A stretch of 64,000 nt of DNA from Acidobacteria bacterium 13_2_20CM_57_17 (lineage in GTDB: Bacteria; Acidobacteriota; Terriglobia; Acidiferrales; UBA7541): assembly GCA_001914785.1 (NCBI GenBank), contig MNDE01000179.1:1-64000 (forward strand). Reading direction: 5' to 3'. Position 1 is the first letter of the stretch. Each line of letters opens with the position of its first letter. The notes below the pieces were generated by a model. The model searched no databases and had not been told where the DNA came from. It was given only the letters and a program-made list of their open reading frames with translations. The translations under genes were made by a program, and so were the position numbers. Below, one piece after another: positions 1-7,914 of this stretch.

Positions 1-1058
1 GTACTCAGACTCCCTGTTTGAACACTAGAGACGACGCTGGGACTTACGACAACGCCAGGAGGTACGCCAGATGGGCTAGAACCGAGATAATGGTCCGGAC
101 GCGGCAAGTTGTTCGTGACATAAGCCTGGTTGGTAAGCCCAGAGTTGTTTCCGGTATCCAATCCCGGTCCAACGGCAATGCCTGCATTTACGGTAGCGGG
201 GTTCGGAGTGCAGCCAGGAACCGCTGGAGCGTTGCCGCTGCCGTCCTGTCCGTCAATGCGGTACTGATTCGAATTGGCGCCCTGGAAATTGCCGACTTGC
301 CCTCCCAAACTCAGAGCTCCTTGAAAATTGAGGCCAAAGTTGACCGGCGTGACCACATACTGCAGGAGCTTTTGGCTGCCGTTGGGCAGTACCGCAAGCG
401 CGGTGATTTCATATATTTGCTTCTGCGTTGGTGGAAGGACCGGACCTGGCACGTTTCCGACCGCTGGGGGCACGACTATGCTGGCCGGAATGAGCCCTGA
501 ATCGTAGTAAAGGGGAGTTGCAGCATTAGCCGCCGCCAGGCCGGTATTATCGACGTTGGCCTTCAGCGATTGTTTTGTGGCCGCATTGATGCGCACCCAT
601 TTATAAAGCGGACCTGTGCTTCCCGCCGCTGTCCAAATGGAGGCGACATAGGTCTTGGTTGCCGCGCCGAGAGCGCCCAAGATAAATTCCTTGTCAAACT
701 CTGTATCTGGGTAAAGCGCCATAAGGGCGGCGCCAGCCGGTTCTCCGACAGCTGGATTCGTGATGTAAACGACCTGATTTGTAGGCAGGTAGGCGTTGGG
801 CGGCACTCCTACCAACGGAAGAGCGATGGGGTTGGGGTCGGTCGGCACGAGCCGCCCTCTTGCCTCCTCGATGCCTGCTCCGGCGGCGAACGAGGCGCTC
901 AAGGTTGTCCGGTAGTTGCCGGCCAATGAGCTCTCCGTTCCCGAAGAAACCACCAAAGAGATGGCTATCGCGCTGATCAGCAGTAGAACGAAGATGGCGA
1001 TCAGCAAGGCGATTCCAGATTCGGACCGCGTTCTGTGAATTTTGCGAGAAGTTTTCAT
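1..1058 (-). CDS. pilX: PilX-like type IV minor pilin / pilus assembly protein, 3' end beyond window
   Basis: Reading the minus strand from the ATG at 1058 gives an open frame of 352 codons that leaves the left edge, so the C-terminus is missing. The N-terminus is a basic leader ending SESG, then one strongly hydrophobic helix (IALLIAIFVLLLISAIAISL) and SSLAGNYR. This is the PilX_N arrangement, a class III leader without the Glu at +5 of the other minor pilins. The body is Pro/Gly/Asn-rich and looks extracellular. Start: GAGGACGAGG lies just upstream. It is the last visible gene of a four-gene minor-pilin operon, 14 nt after the PilW-like gene. Such proteins sit at the pilus tip or prime assembly. 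The PilX name follows N-terminal type and gene order; the C-terminal domain cannot be judged. Confidence 0.82.
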   Translation of the reverse strand, partial: MKTSRKIHRTRSESGIALLIAIFVLLLISAIAISLVVSSGTESSLAGNYRTTLSASFAAGAGIEEARGRLVPTDPNPIALPLVGVPPNAYLPTNQVVYITNPAVGEPAGAALMALYPDTEFDKEFILGALGAATKTYVASIWTAAGSTGPLYKWVRINAATKQSLKANVDNTGLAAANAATPLYYDSGLIPASIVVPPAVGNVPGPVLPPTQKQIYEITALAVLPNGSQKLLQYVVTPVNFGLNFQGALSLGGQVGNFQGANSNQYRIDGQDGSGNAPAVPGCTPNPATVNAGIAVGPGLDTGNNSGLTNQAYVTNNLPRPDHYLGSSPSGVPPGVVVSPSVVSSVQTGSLS

Positions 1059-1072
1059 GGGGTTCCTCGTCC

Positions 1073-1846
1073 TCACTTATTTGGATTGTGGCGACGGCCA
1101 CGGCCGTTTAGCTCGACCAGGCGCAATTGTTGGTTGGTAGTGTCCCTCAGAAGCGACTCCACGATCAGCGTGACTCCCACGTCGCGGATATTGCAGGGCG
1201 AGTTGGGCACAGATATGCAGCCCGCTGCGCCAAGTGGGGGATCAGGGATGTAACTGAAAATGGGAACCGCATTTCCACCGGGAAACATAGCCGGGTAATT
1301 TACTTTGATCGCCGCGATCTGGGCGGCCGGCGCGTTATTCATCACGTTCCGGATATAAGGAGCCAACACCGCTAGCGTGGGAGCGTTAGGATCCCCAGCC
1401 ACCTTGGGCGTGACCCCCCGCATCAGCGTTGTTCCCTGCAACTGATAGCGCACCCAGCGGACCACGCCCGTTCCGTCATAGTCCTCTTCGAAGATCACGT
1501 CAAAGGGGCCTGGGGTGATACACGTGACTCCAACTGTGCATACGACTAAAGGATAGTTCGGACTCCAGGCCACGGGACTCTGCGCATAACCACCCACGGG
1601 CGGCAGCAAGGTAAAATGGTTCGCGGGCGGAAAGCCGGAGTCGCTGGCCTCGCGCACGATCTGGTCCACGCCCAGCCGCGCCTCTTGGAACGTATCAAGA
1701 AGCTGCGACTCCGCTTGGTTGCGTTTTTGGGAAAGATCAAGGAGACCGAACATTGCTCCCGAAAGGATGACAAAAATCGCAACCGAAACCATCAGCTCGA
1801 TGAGCGTGAATCCTGTTTGTTTCTTCTGTCTCGGTGTGGGTCTCAT
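1073..1846 (-). CDS. pilW: PilW-like prepilin-type N-terminal methylation domain protein
   Basis: 257 residues. The leader MRPTPRQKKQTG is followed by FTLIELMVSVAIFVILSGA, a textbook prepilin peptidase site: cleavage after Gly12, N-methyl-Phe13, Glu17 at mature +5. The hydrophobic helix would anchor it in the inner membrane before incorporation into the pilus. The rest (VDQIVREASDSG and a Pro-rich pilin-like region) fits PilW. An upstream in-frame extension exists, but the ATG at 1846 sits four bases inside the preceding gene (ATGA overlap) with GGTGG ahead, so translational coupling is expected. Role: minor pilin of the type IV pilus or a related pseudopilus, alongside FimT, PilV and PilX proteins. 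Confidence 0.85.
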   Translation of the reverse strand: MRPTPRQKKQTGFTLIELMVSVAIFVILSGAMFGLLDLSQKRNQAESQLLDTFQEARLGVDQIVREASDSGFPPANHFTLLPPVGGYAQSPVAWSPNYPLVVCTVGVTCITPGPFDVIFEEDYDGTGVVRWVRYQLQGTTLMRGVTPKVAGDPNAPTLAVLAPYIRNVMNNAPAAQIAAIKVNYPAMFPGGNAVPIFSYIPDPPLGAAGCISVPNSPCNIRDVGVTLIVESLLRDTTNQQLRLVELNGRGRRHNPNK

Positions 1847-2364
1847 CTTTCCACCATGCTGTCGAGATTTACTGGCAAAAGGGGGGAGTTGCCGCTCACC
1901 CGGCGTACCCCGAGAATGAAACGCCTGCCTCCGTTCGCGAGCGTCCAGGACGCCCATCGAACGTCATAACGAACTTGGGTTGGATCGTTGGGATCAAACC
2001 ACGTGAAGCTGTAGCCGGGCACCGCGCCACCGGCAAAATTGATCACCTGTGCGCCATTGAAAGTGACGACGGGATTGCCCACAAACACGCCTGGCGTTGC
2101 CGGATTGCCAAGCGTGCAGTTGTTACCCCCCGCATCGACGAACGTGGTGTTAGCCAGCGGCTGTTCGATGAGTTGGTTCATTTCACTTTGTGCCAGCACC
2201 AACGCCGTCGAATCATCTCGATTGGCGGTGTTCAAACGAATTGAGAACGGCACGAGCTGTGCCACCGCCAACAATCCTACCGTCATCATCATCATCGCGA
2301 TCATCATCTCGATGAGAGTAAATCCGCGTTGTTTGCTCCCGGGACTTTCCGTGATTGCTCGCAT
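1843..2364 (-). CDS. pilV: PilV-like minor pilin / type IV pilus modification protein
   Basis: 173 residues starting MRAITESPGSKQRG, then FTLIEMMIAMMMMTVGLLAV: prepilin cleavage after Gly14, Phe15 at +1, Glu19 at +5. The helix is unusually Met-rich (six Met in eight residues), tolerated in this family. The C-terminal part has short beta-rich segments and one Cys (NNCTLG), as in PilV-type pilins. The start at 2364 is preferred because it keeps the leader short; the upstream extension lacks a leader. It lies 19 nt after the FimT-like gene and overlaps the PilW-like gene by 4 nt. It probably needs PilD-type processing, encoded outside this window. Confidence 0.85.
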   Translation of the reverse strand: MRAITESPGSKQRGFTLIEMMIAMMMMTVGLLAVAQLVPFSIRLNTANRDDSTALVLAQSEMNQLIEQPLANTTFVDAGGNNCTLGNPATPGVFVGNPVVTFNGAQVINFAGGAVPGYSFTWFDPNDPTQVRYDVRWASWTLANGGRRFILGVRRVSGNSPLLPVNLDSMVER

Positions 2365-2383
2365 AGCTTTCTCTTGTTTCCCC

Positions 2384-2992
2384 TTAGTGAAGAAAGGACC
2401 ACGTACCCGTGGCATCCGCCTTCCACAACTGCATGGACCCTGAAGGTAGAACGATAATGGCCCGGTAGCCCGCCCCGGGCACGCCAGTGTTGCCCACAAA
2501 CGAGACTAAAGCTCCCGCTGGCGGTGGATTCACCGCGCCGCGCTGGTCAAACTGGACCTGCGCAACAGTGTTACCAAGTGGAATCAGCGGGCCGACATTT
2601 GCCGCGAGGACTAGGTTCGCGACTGCGCCCGGCGGAAGGCTGGCGGGGGCAAGCAGCGTGATGACGGGGCTAAAGGTCACCTGCCGCTCCACATTGTCTG
2701 GAACTAAGTTTGCGATGGAATCCGTCCAGGCAATGGTTCCCACTGGCGCCGGCCCAATCACACAATTTATAGGGGTGTTGCGGCGAATGGCTTCGTATCG
2801 GGTGTACTTGATGACATTCGCCATGCTCGTCGCCGCGTTAGAAACTTGGTAATATTGGTATGCACGCATGAAGGATGGCGCGGTGATGGCGCTTGTGATC
2901 AGAATCACGACCAGGACCACCACGAGCTCGATCATGGAAAAGCCGCGGCTTGGACTGTGCCTCCCGCGGCTGTATCTGCCAAAGTTCTTCAT
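2384..2992 (-). CDS. fimT: GspH/FimT-family pseudopilin, first gene of the minor pilin operon
   Basis: 202 residues. Leader MKNFGRYSRGRHSPSRG, then FSMIELVVVLVVILITSAIT: cleavage after Gly17 and Glu22 at mature +5. The following SNAATSMANVIKYTRYEAI matches the helix-to-globule transition of the GspH/FimT fold (alpha helix packed on beta sheet). The C-terminus ends in strands typical of this family. GAGAAG precedes the ATG by a few bases. It heads the operon and is preceded by a candidate -24/-12 promoter. FimT proteins are minor pilins; some bind DNA for natural transformation, which cannot be shown here. Confidence 0.85.
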   Translation of the reverse strand: MKNFGRYSRGRHSPSRGFSMIELVVVLVVILITSAITAPSFMRAYQYYQVSNAATSMANVIKYTRYEAIRRNTPINCVIGPAPVGTIAWTDSIANLVPDNVERQVTFSPVITLLAPASLPPGAVANLVLAANVGPLIPLGNTVAQVQFDQRGAVNPPPAGALVSFVGNTGVPGAGYRAIIVLPSGSMQLWKADATGTWSFLH

Positions 2993-3073
2993 TTTCTTCT
3001 CGCAGCCTCATGTTCGCCCTGTCCGGCAAAAGGGACTTCCCGGGCGCAAGCAGTAACTTCGAACATAGAAAAC

Positions 3074-3089
3074 GGCACTTTCGCTGCCA
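3074..3089 (-). promoter_or_regulatory. Candidate sigma-54 (-24/-12) promoter of the minor pilin operon
   Basis: On the minus strand TGGCAGCG is followed by AAAG and TGC. The GG and GC dinucleotides are exactly 12 nt apart, matching TGGCA-N8-TGC of RpoN promoters. The predicted start is near 3063, about 70 nt upstream of the FimT-like ATG. Pilin genes are often RpoN-dependent. The -12 element is one base off consensus and no activator site was found, so this is a candidate. Confidence 0.35.
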
Positions 3090-3378
3090 ACCTAGAGTGA
3101 GAGCTAAACCATTTATTTGCTATGATTTATATCGATCCTACACAGGGACTCTCTCCCATAGCTAATTCGCATGGGGTAGAAACGTAACAAGTTGGGTGGA
3201 AGGCCTTGGAACTCTCCGCTAACAATAAATGGTTGTCCTTTGCGGTGGTTCGCTTCAATTTGGGATGACTTAGAACCCTGAATCTCCGCTCTTGAGAAAC
3301 GTTCAGGTCATCCAGATTGACCCTCTATTCGTTCCCCGATAATGGCCAAATGACACCGTTGCCCGTCACCCCAGTTTG

Positions 3379-3408
3379 TTGCTGCCAGTTTCAGCGCCTT
3401 GGTATACT
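3379..3408 (+). promoter_or_regulatory. Candidate sigma-70 promoter for gcdH
   Basis: TTGCTG (3379-3384), 18-nt spacer, TATACT (3403-3408). The -10 matches five of six positions; the -35 matches only the TTG core. It predicts a start near 3415 and a 140-nt leader before the ATG at 3555. Confidence 0.35.
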
Positions 3409-3554
3409 CGGAGAGCAAAAGATGCATTCTGGAAACGGCCCCCGCAACACATCATTTCCCGAGGAACCTTTCACGAGTGGCCGGAAGAAGTGCGCGCTAT
3501 CCATCTCTGCGCGCGTTGCCCGCTTTGCGGGCTGTCAGAAACGAGGAGAGCGGT

Positions 3555-4727
3555 ATGGCTGGATATGCCGGAGTCGATTACATCGATTTTGATTCGCAAC
3601 TGAATGACGAAGAAAAACTGGTGCGGCAGACCGCGCGCCAATTCGTGGAAAACGAAATCGTCCCTATCATCGAAAAGCACAGCCGCGAAGCAACGTTTCC
3701 GAAACAATTGATTCCCCAGCTCGGTGAGTTGGGATTTTTTGGCGCGAACCTGCACGGTTACGGCTGCGCGGGAATGTCCAATGTCGCGTACGGATTGATG
3801 ACTCAGGAATTGGAGCGAGGCGATTCCGGCCTCCGCAGTTTTGTTTCCGTGCAAGGTGCGCTGGTGATGTATCCGATTTATTCCTATGGCAGCGAGGCGC
3901 AGAAGAACAAATGGCTCCCGCTTTTGCAGCAGGGCGAGGCCATAGGCTGCTTCGGATTGACGGAGCCGCAGTTTGGTTCGAATCCCGGCGGAATGCTGAC
4001 CCGTGCCGTCAAGAAGGGCCATAAATACGTCCTCAACGGTGAAAAGATGTGGATCACCAGCGGCTCGATCGCTGACGTAGCCGTGGTCTGGGCCAAAGCG
4101 GAAGACGACAAAGTCCGCGGATTCCTCGTGGAAAAAGGTGCGCCGGGATTCAAGGCCTGGGACGTCCATGGAAAATGGTCGCTGCGCGCTTCCGTGACCT
4201 CCGGATTGGCTTTTACAGATTGCGAAATCCCGGAGGAAAATCTTCTGCCCGGCGTTGTCGGCCTGAAGGGGCCGCTGAGTTGCTTGAACCAGGCGCGCTA
4301 TGGAATCGGATGGGGCGCTCTGGGAGCGGCGATGGCGTGCTACGACACGGCGCTGCAGTATGCAAAAACCAGAAAACAATTTGCGAACAAGCCCATCGCT
4401 TCCCATCAATTGGTGCAGGAAAAACTGGCGTGGATGATTACGGAAATCGTGAAAGGCCAATTACTGGCATTGCACGTCGGCCGATTGAAAGACAATGGCA
4501 AAGTCGATCCTTCGCACATTTCCATGTTGAAAATGAACAACGTGGCGATTGCACTGGACACGGCGCGCAAGGCCCGCGACATTCTGGGCGCCAACGGGAT
4601 CGTCGACGATTACTGTATCATGCGGCACATGAACAACCTCGAGAGCGTGTATACCTACGAGGGCACCAACGACATTCACAAGCTGGTGATCGGTGAGCGC
4701 ATCACCGGCATCGCCGCGTTTGTATAG
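3555..4727 (+). CDS. gcdH: Glutaryl-CoA dehydrogenase (acyl-CoA dehydrogenase family)
   Basis: 390 residues, usual family length. It oxidises and decarboxylates glutaryl-CoA to crotonyl-CoA in lysine/tryptophan/aromatic degradation, using FAD and passing electrons to ETF. The FAD/substrate motif GCFGLTEPQFGSNPGG, the WITSGSIADVAVVWAK strand and the family-specific GKWSLRAS, NQARYGIGWG and RHMNNLESVYTYEGT are visible. Glu369 in TYEGT is the catalytic base. The C-terminal ITGIAAF is close to animal and bacterial GCDH enzymes, so glutaryl-CoA is preferred over short-chain substrates. The start at 3555 follows GAGGAG; a 52-codon upstream extension is non-homologous. The enzyme is cytoplasmic and appears monocistronic. 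Confidence 0.9.
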   Translation: MAGYAGVDYIDFDSQLNDEEKLVRQTARQFVENEIVPIIEKHSREATFPKQLIPQLGELGFFGANLHGYGCAGMSNVAYGLMTQELERGDSGLRSFVSVQGALVMYPIYSYGSEAQKNKWLPLLQQGEAIGCFGLTEPQFGSNPGGMLTRAVKKGHKYVLNGEKMWITSGSIADVAVVWAKAEDDKVRGFLVEKGAPGFKAWDVHGKWSLRASVTSGLAFTDCEIPEENLLPGVVGLKGPLSCLNQARYGIGWGALGAAMACYDTALQYAKTRKQFANKPIASHQLVQEKLAWMITEIVKGQLLALHVGRLKDNGKVDPSHISMLKMNNVAIALDTARKARDILGANGIVDDYCIMRHMNNLESVYTYEGTNDIHKLVIGERITGIAAFV

Positions 4728-4849
4728 AGATCCAAAGGCGACAACAATCCGCCTCTGCGCTTTTCATCCTGCCCATCTCCATGCAGACTGAATCTTGTAT
4801 GCTAATGGGGCGCTGGCCGTGGTCGGCGCACTTACAGGAGCATAGTCCC

Positions 4850-6136
4850 ATGCGTCCAGAATTCGTCGTTTCGATTCGATTTCTCCGCTGTTTCGCCGTT
4901 GCAACGTTGCTGGCCTTGATTTTCAACTGCGAAGTTGTTCGGGCCCAGGCGAAAACTTCTGCAACGCCCGGGAATCCCAAGATCCGCGCGATCACTGCCT
5001 TCATCAATCTGGACCGGCCACGATACCAGCAAGACGTGGCGGACGCGCTGAAAATGCTGCGGCGCGCGCAGACGACATTCGAATCGCGCGGCTACCAGGT
5101 GCAAACCATCCGCATCGCGACGCAGCCGTTTCCGGAATACACCAAAGGCCTGACGAAAGAACAGGCCGTCGCGTTTTTCAAGGATTACGACGCGCTGGCC
5201 GTGAAGGAGAATTTCGCGGCGTCGATCGGTCCGGCGATGCTGCACTCCGGAGACAGCGAGTCGCAAGCAGATCTGCTCGGCGAGATTCTGAGTAACACGA
5301 AAAAACTGAATGGAAGCGTCGTGGTGGCCGGTGAGGACGGTGTTCGCTGGAACGCCGTAGGCGCGGCGGCGCGCGTAATGAAAAAACTGGAAGAAACCAC
5401 GGAGCACAGCCAAGGCAATTTTCGTTTTGCGGCGATTGCGATGGTGCCGCCTCTGACGCCTTTCTTTCCGGCCGCGTATCACACCGGCTTCGGACATCAG
5501 TTCGCGATTGCGCTGGAATCGGCGAACCTTGTGGCCGCAGCGTTTAAAGACTCGCGCGATCTTGGGATGGCCAGGCAGCGGCTGATCGATTCGCTTGCGG
5601 CAATTGCTTTCGACGTAGAAGGACACGCAGGGCGCGTCGATCAGGAAACCGGCTGGACGTACATGGGAATCGATCTATCGCCGGCGCCCTCCGGAGACGT
5701 TTCCATTGGTGCGGCCATCGAAAATCTGACGAGGCAACCAGTCGGCATGAGCGGAACGCTGACGGCGGCGGCAACGATTGCGTCGGCGGTGAAAGACGTC
5801 AAAGTGAAGCAAACCGGATATACCGGCTTGATGTTGCCGATCCTCGAAGATACGCGACTGGCGCAGCGCTGGAGCGAAGGACACATTTCCATCGATGCGC
5901 TGCTGAGTTATTCCGCAGTGTGCGGCACGGGGCTGGACACGGTTCCGCTGCCCGGCGACGTTAGCGCGGAACACCTTTCGCTGATTATCGGCGACATGGC
6001 GAGTCTAGCCGTGAAATGGCACAAACCGCTTTCGGCGCGCCTCCTTCCTGTTCTCGGCAAGGGCTGGGGTGAAATGACGGAGTTCAATGATCCGTTCCTT
6101 GTGAATGCCAAGCTGCAGTCGCTGGACGTGAAGTGA
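4850..6136 (+). CDS. DUF711 family protein with signal peptide
   Basis: 428 residues. An N-terminal segment, RFLRCFAVATLLALIFNCEVVRAQ, looks like a signal peptide, unusual because most DUF711 proteins are cytosolic. The body carries family signatures: GWTYMGIDLSPAPSGDVSIG, then AVCGTGLDTVPLPGDVS and a closing KPLSARLLPVLGKGWGEM. The biochemical function of DUF711 is unknown to me; it resembles glycyl-radical-associated/UPF0210 proteins in fold, but no catalysis can be claimed. The ATG at 4850 has AGGAG nine bases upstream; a longer in-frame start lacks one. It lies 122 nt after gcdH on the same strand, so co-transcription is possible. Confidence 0.8.
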   Translation: MRPEFVVSIRFLRCFAVATLLALIFNCEVVRAQAKTSATPGNPKIRAITAFINLDRPRYQQDVADALKMLRRAQTTFESRGYQVQTIRIATQPFPEYTKGLTKEQAVAFFKDYDALAVKENFAASIGPAMLHSGDSESQADLLGEILSNTKKLNGSVVVAGEDGVRWNAVGAAARVMKKLEETTEHSQGNFRFAAIAMVPPLTPFFPAAYHTGFGHQFAIALESANLVAAAFKDSRDLGMARQRLIDSLAAIAFDVEGHAGRVDQETGWTYMGIDLSPAPSGDVSIGAAIENLTRQPVGMSGTLTAAATIASAVKDVKVKQTGYTGLMLPILEDTRLAQRWSEGHISIDALLSYSAVCGTGLDTVPLPGDVSAEHLSLIIGDMASLAVKWHKPLSARLLPVLGKGWGEMTEFNDPFLVNAKLQSLDVK

Positions 6137-6292
6137 TGTTTCAGTTCTAAGTTGTAAGTTGTAAGTTTTATGCAAGAAAAGAAGCAAGATGGCTTTAACT
6201 GAGCTTCGCATGACTGGTGAGCCCGACAGGATCGGGGCAGGTCGGCGGTGCGTGATTTGTGATTCGTGATCCGTGGAAGAGTAGTTCCAGAA

Positions 6293-6316
6293 GGGGGAAA
6301 ATACCCCACCCCCCGG
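6293..6316 (-). repeat. G-rich CCGGGG(G)TGGGGTATT motif, copy A
   Basis: On the minus strand this reads CCGGGGGGTGGGG, then TATTTTCCCCC. Two closely related copies lie on the plus strand at 34528 and 34695, so it is a small dispersed intergenic motif, not chance G-richness. Confidence 0.5.
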
Positions 6317-6319
6317 TTT

Positions 6320-6418
6320 CGCGTAAATGTTGCATCTAAAGGATTTAGGCTGCGCGTAAGTCTTTTGTTTGCAACACTTGGGCGGGGAGGCGCGTAAATG
6401 TTGCAGATAAAGGACTTG
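6320..6418 (+). repeat. Pair of direct repeats (CGCGTAAATGTTGCA...TAAAGGA)
   Basis: The 15-mer CGCGTAAATGTTGCA occurs at 6320-6334 and 6391-6405, 71 nt apart. Each is followed by a related TCTAAAGGATTTAGG or GATAAAGGACTTGGA tail. Similar AAAGGACTTA strings recur near the second dispersed repeat at 51.8 kb. No gene is implied. Confidence 0.55.
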
Positions 6419-6715
6419 GAGAAGATAAAGCAACGAAGTGCAGTAAGGACGCAACGAGGTAAGGGAAGGGCTTGGAGCAAGGCCAACTCAACGCCCCGAG
6501 ATGCTCGGGGCTGGCGGGATATCCGCTCCATGACTGGAGCTTCGATAGTCCGTGGACAGCGGTCAGTCAAGACATTGACAGGAAGCGTAAATCGGCGCGC
6601 GATGAAAGGCCGGCGGGGATGTGGAGCGAGAATCACGCGGAAGAATAGCATGGAAGTAAGGTTTGGCTAAGCGTTTTGCAGTGAACGGTCGAAAATGAGC
6701 GTTGAACGGCAATTC
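6403..6715 (+). repeat. Dispersed imperfect repeat, copy 1 (about 313 nt)
   Basis: Blocks match 51802-52124 in the same order and orientation: AAAGGACTT at the left end, AGTAAGGACGCAACGAGG at 6441, ATAGCATGGAA at 6648, and a 24-nt identical block at 6662-6685 (52070-52093 in copy 2). The middle is divergent. No transposase, clear terminal inverted repeat or target duplication was found. It may be a MITE-like or non-autonomous intergenic element. Confidence 0.6.
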
Positions 6716-6858
6716 TGGGAATTGGAAGGGAATTAGAAATCAGAGATCAAAAATCAGGGATCAGAGAGAAGGGAACACGGCGAGACGGGACGTCCGGATA
6801 AGAGGCGGTTGAAGGGTTTCGGCGATTCGAGTGTCGCATGACTCCAGAGAGTTCTAGA

Positions 6859-7326
6859 TCAAAGAACGACAGCGTGTGCGAAATGCAGTTTCTTCGTCCG
6901 CACGACGCGACCATTTCTCGTCTCCGTTAGGACACCAAGGAGATACGGTACTCCCGATATTGAGTCAACCTGCTCACGCCCGAATCGTCCGCGGAACGAA
7001 AACTCGGTTCCATCTAGAGAGACTGTTCGGAATGAGAATCCTTGAGAAGAGAGGTGTGACGACTTAAAGTGAAAGTGCGATTTACCAGCGTGGAAGCCAG
7101 GTTGGGTCGGTGCATCGGGGTCATTGGCCTTTGGCGCGATTGGCCTTCCATCGGGACTGATCACTAGCGCAACCGAGTTGGATTCTGGACTGTCCCAAGC
7201 CGCGTAATACAGGCCATAAAAATCCCCTGTCTGCTGCTTATGTGTTTGTTGGGTTGCAGAAACAGCCGACGCCTGAACAAGAACCAATGCGAAGAGCAAC
7301 ACTAATCGCAAAATCCTACAATGCAT
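6859..7326 (-). CDS. Hypothetical secreted protein
   Basis: 155 residues with a clear signal peptide (MHCRILRLVLLFALVLVQASAVSA). I do not recognise the mature part; it contains GDFYGLYYAAWDSPESNSVAL, a Gly/Pro-rich linker, HFHFKSSHL and a beta-rich C-terminus. GGAGAAG precedes the ATG at 7326 with good spacing, which supports it as a real gene in this repeat-rich area. It lies downstream of the RHS-type pseudogene on the same strand with a 31-nt gap and may once have been co-transcribed. Confidence 0.6.
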   Translation of the reverse strand: MHCRILRLVLLFALVLVQASAVSATQQTHKQQTGDFYGLYYAAWDSPESNSVALVISPDGRPIAPKANDPDAPTQPGFHAGKSHFHFKSSHLSSQGFSFRTVSLDGTEFSFRGRFGREQVDSISGVPYLLGVLTETRNGRVVRTKKLHFAHAVVL

Positions 7327-7357
7327 CTAGCTTCTCCGTAACAAGCTCCGCTATCAT

Positions 7358-7914
7358 TTATTGCAAGCGACCGACGCTGCACACCGCTCTATAACTGGCA
7401 GCCAGGTTTATCTGAGCTGACCGGTTTCCGGACACCATCTGGAAATGTGGAGGATCGTTCGTAACACGACCGAATCCAAAAATTTCCATTATTGTCTGCA
7501 TCGTCGAGAAGCCAGGGTCCCTGTTTATATCTACCGCTTGGCCGGCCTGGTGCGGCGAGGCTCCCACCGCAGCGGCTGGATTCGACCCAGACCCACCCCC
7601 CACCATCAAAGCCGACTGGTTGCCATACTTGGCTGCCGATTGATTGCCCCAGTTGGAAACCAGACAGAGCTGTCGTAGTGAGCGTCATACTGAAAATTCA
7701 AACCTCGACCAGCCTTGTGAAGTATCGGATACGTCCAGTGAGCGTTGAGATTGGCGTTGTTGATGGTTTCGGGACCGCCACTGAAAGAGCCAAAAGGAGG
7801 AGTGCCGGTGGCGACCTGGGCGGAGGCTGGAAGGCCAGAAAGCAGGAGAAAAACAAAAAGCAGATCCCTCGCTGTGCTCGGGATGACACCCGCTACCTTG
7901 TTTGCGATTTTCAT
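7358..7914 (-). pseudogene. Remnant of an RHS/YD-repeat secreted protein with C-terminal VanY-like peptidase domain, internally deleted and frameshifted
   Basis: From the ATG at 7914 the frame reads a signal peptide ending LPASAQ, then ETINNANLNAHWTYPILHKA and YDAHYDSSVW, the usual start of acidobacterial RHS-type proteins, and stops at 7606. A second frame covering about 7660-7358 reads NWGNQSAAKYGNQSALMVGGG and SPHQAGQAVDINRDPGF, ending PPHFQMVSG. SxHxxGxAxD plus a later PHF is the zinc-site pattern of M15/VanY D-Ala-D-Ala peptidases. The two ends lie about 90 codons apart in different frames, so the repeat-rich middle is lost. The start overlaps the stop of the upstream gene (ATGA), so it was the second gene of an operon. 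Confidence 0.65.
7862..7889 (-). repeat. REP-like palindromic element (TCATCCCGAGC...GAGGGATCT) inside a signal peptide
   Basis: On the minus strand TCATCCCGAGCACAGCGAGG is followed by GATCT, a familiar bacterial intergenic palindrome of the TCATTCYGAGCGAAGCGAAGAATCT kind. Here it lies inside the RHS-type leader and encodes VIPSTARDL between the start codon and the hydrophobic core. A related, interrupted copy lies at 33402-33480. Confidence 0.5.

Larger units (their letters stand above)
2993..3554. other. Divergent intergenic region between pilin operon and gcdH
   Basis: 560 nt without a credible gene. It holds the -24/-12 candidate facing left and a sigma-70-like candidate facing right. 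Short frames here have no ribosome-binding site or recognisable content. An AT-rich patch (3105-3135) separates the two promoters and could carry regulator sites, but I see no clear operator. Confidence 0.6.
6137..6858. other. Repeat-rich intergenic region
   Basis: 720 nt with no credible gene; the frames here are artefacts of repeats. In order: short AGTTGTAAGTT iterations at 6148-6166, an inverted copy of a G-rich motif (6293-6316), two direct repeats beginning CGCGTAAATGTTGCA (6320 and 6391), a GC hairpin CCCCGAGATGCTCGGGG near 6492, and a 313-nt dispersed repeat also found at 51.8-52.1 kb. Confidence 0.7.

Noticed and set aside
5908-6651. 247-codon minus-strand frame over the end of the DUF711 gene and the repeats
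   Set aside because: Part is antisense to a real gene and the rest is repeat sequence.
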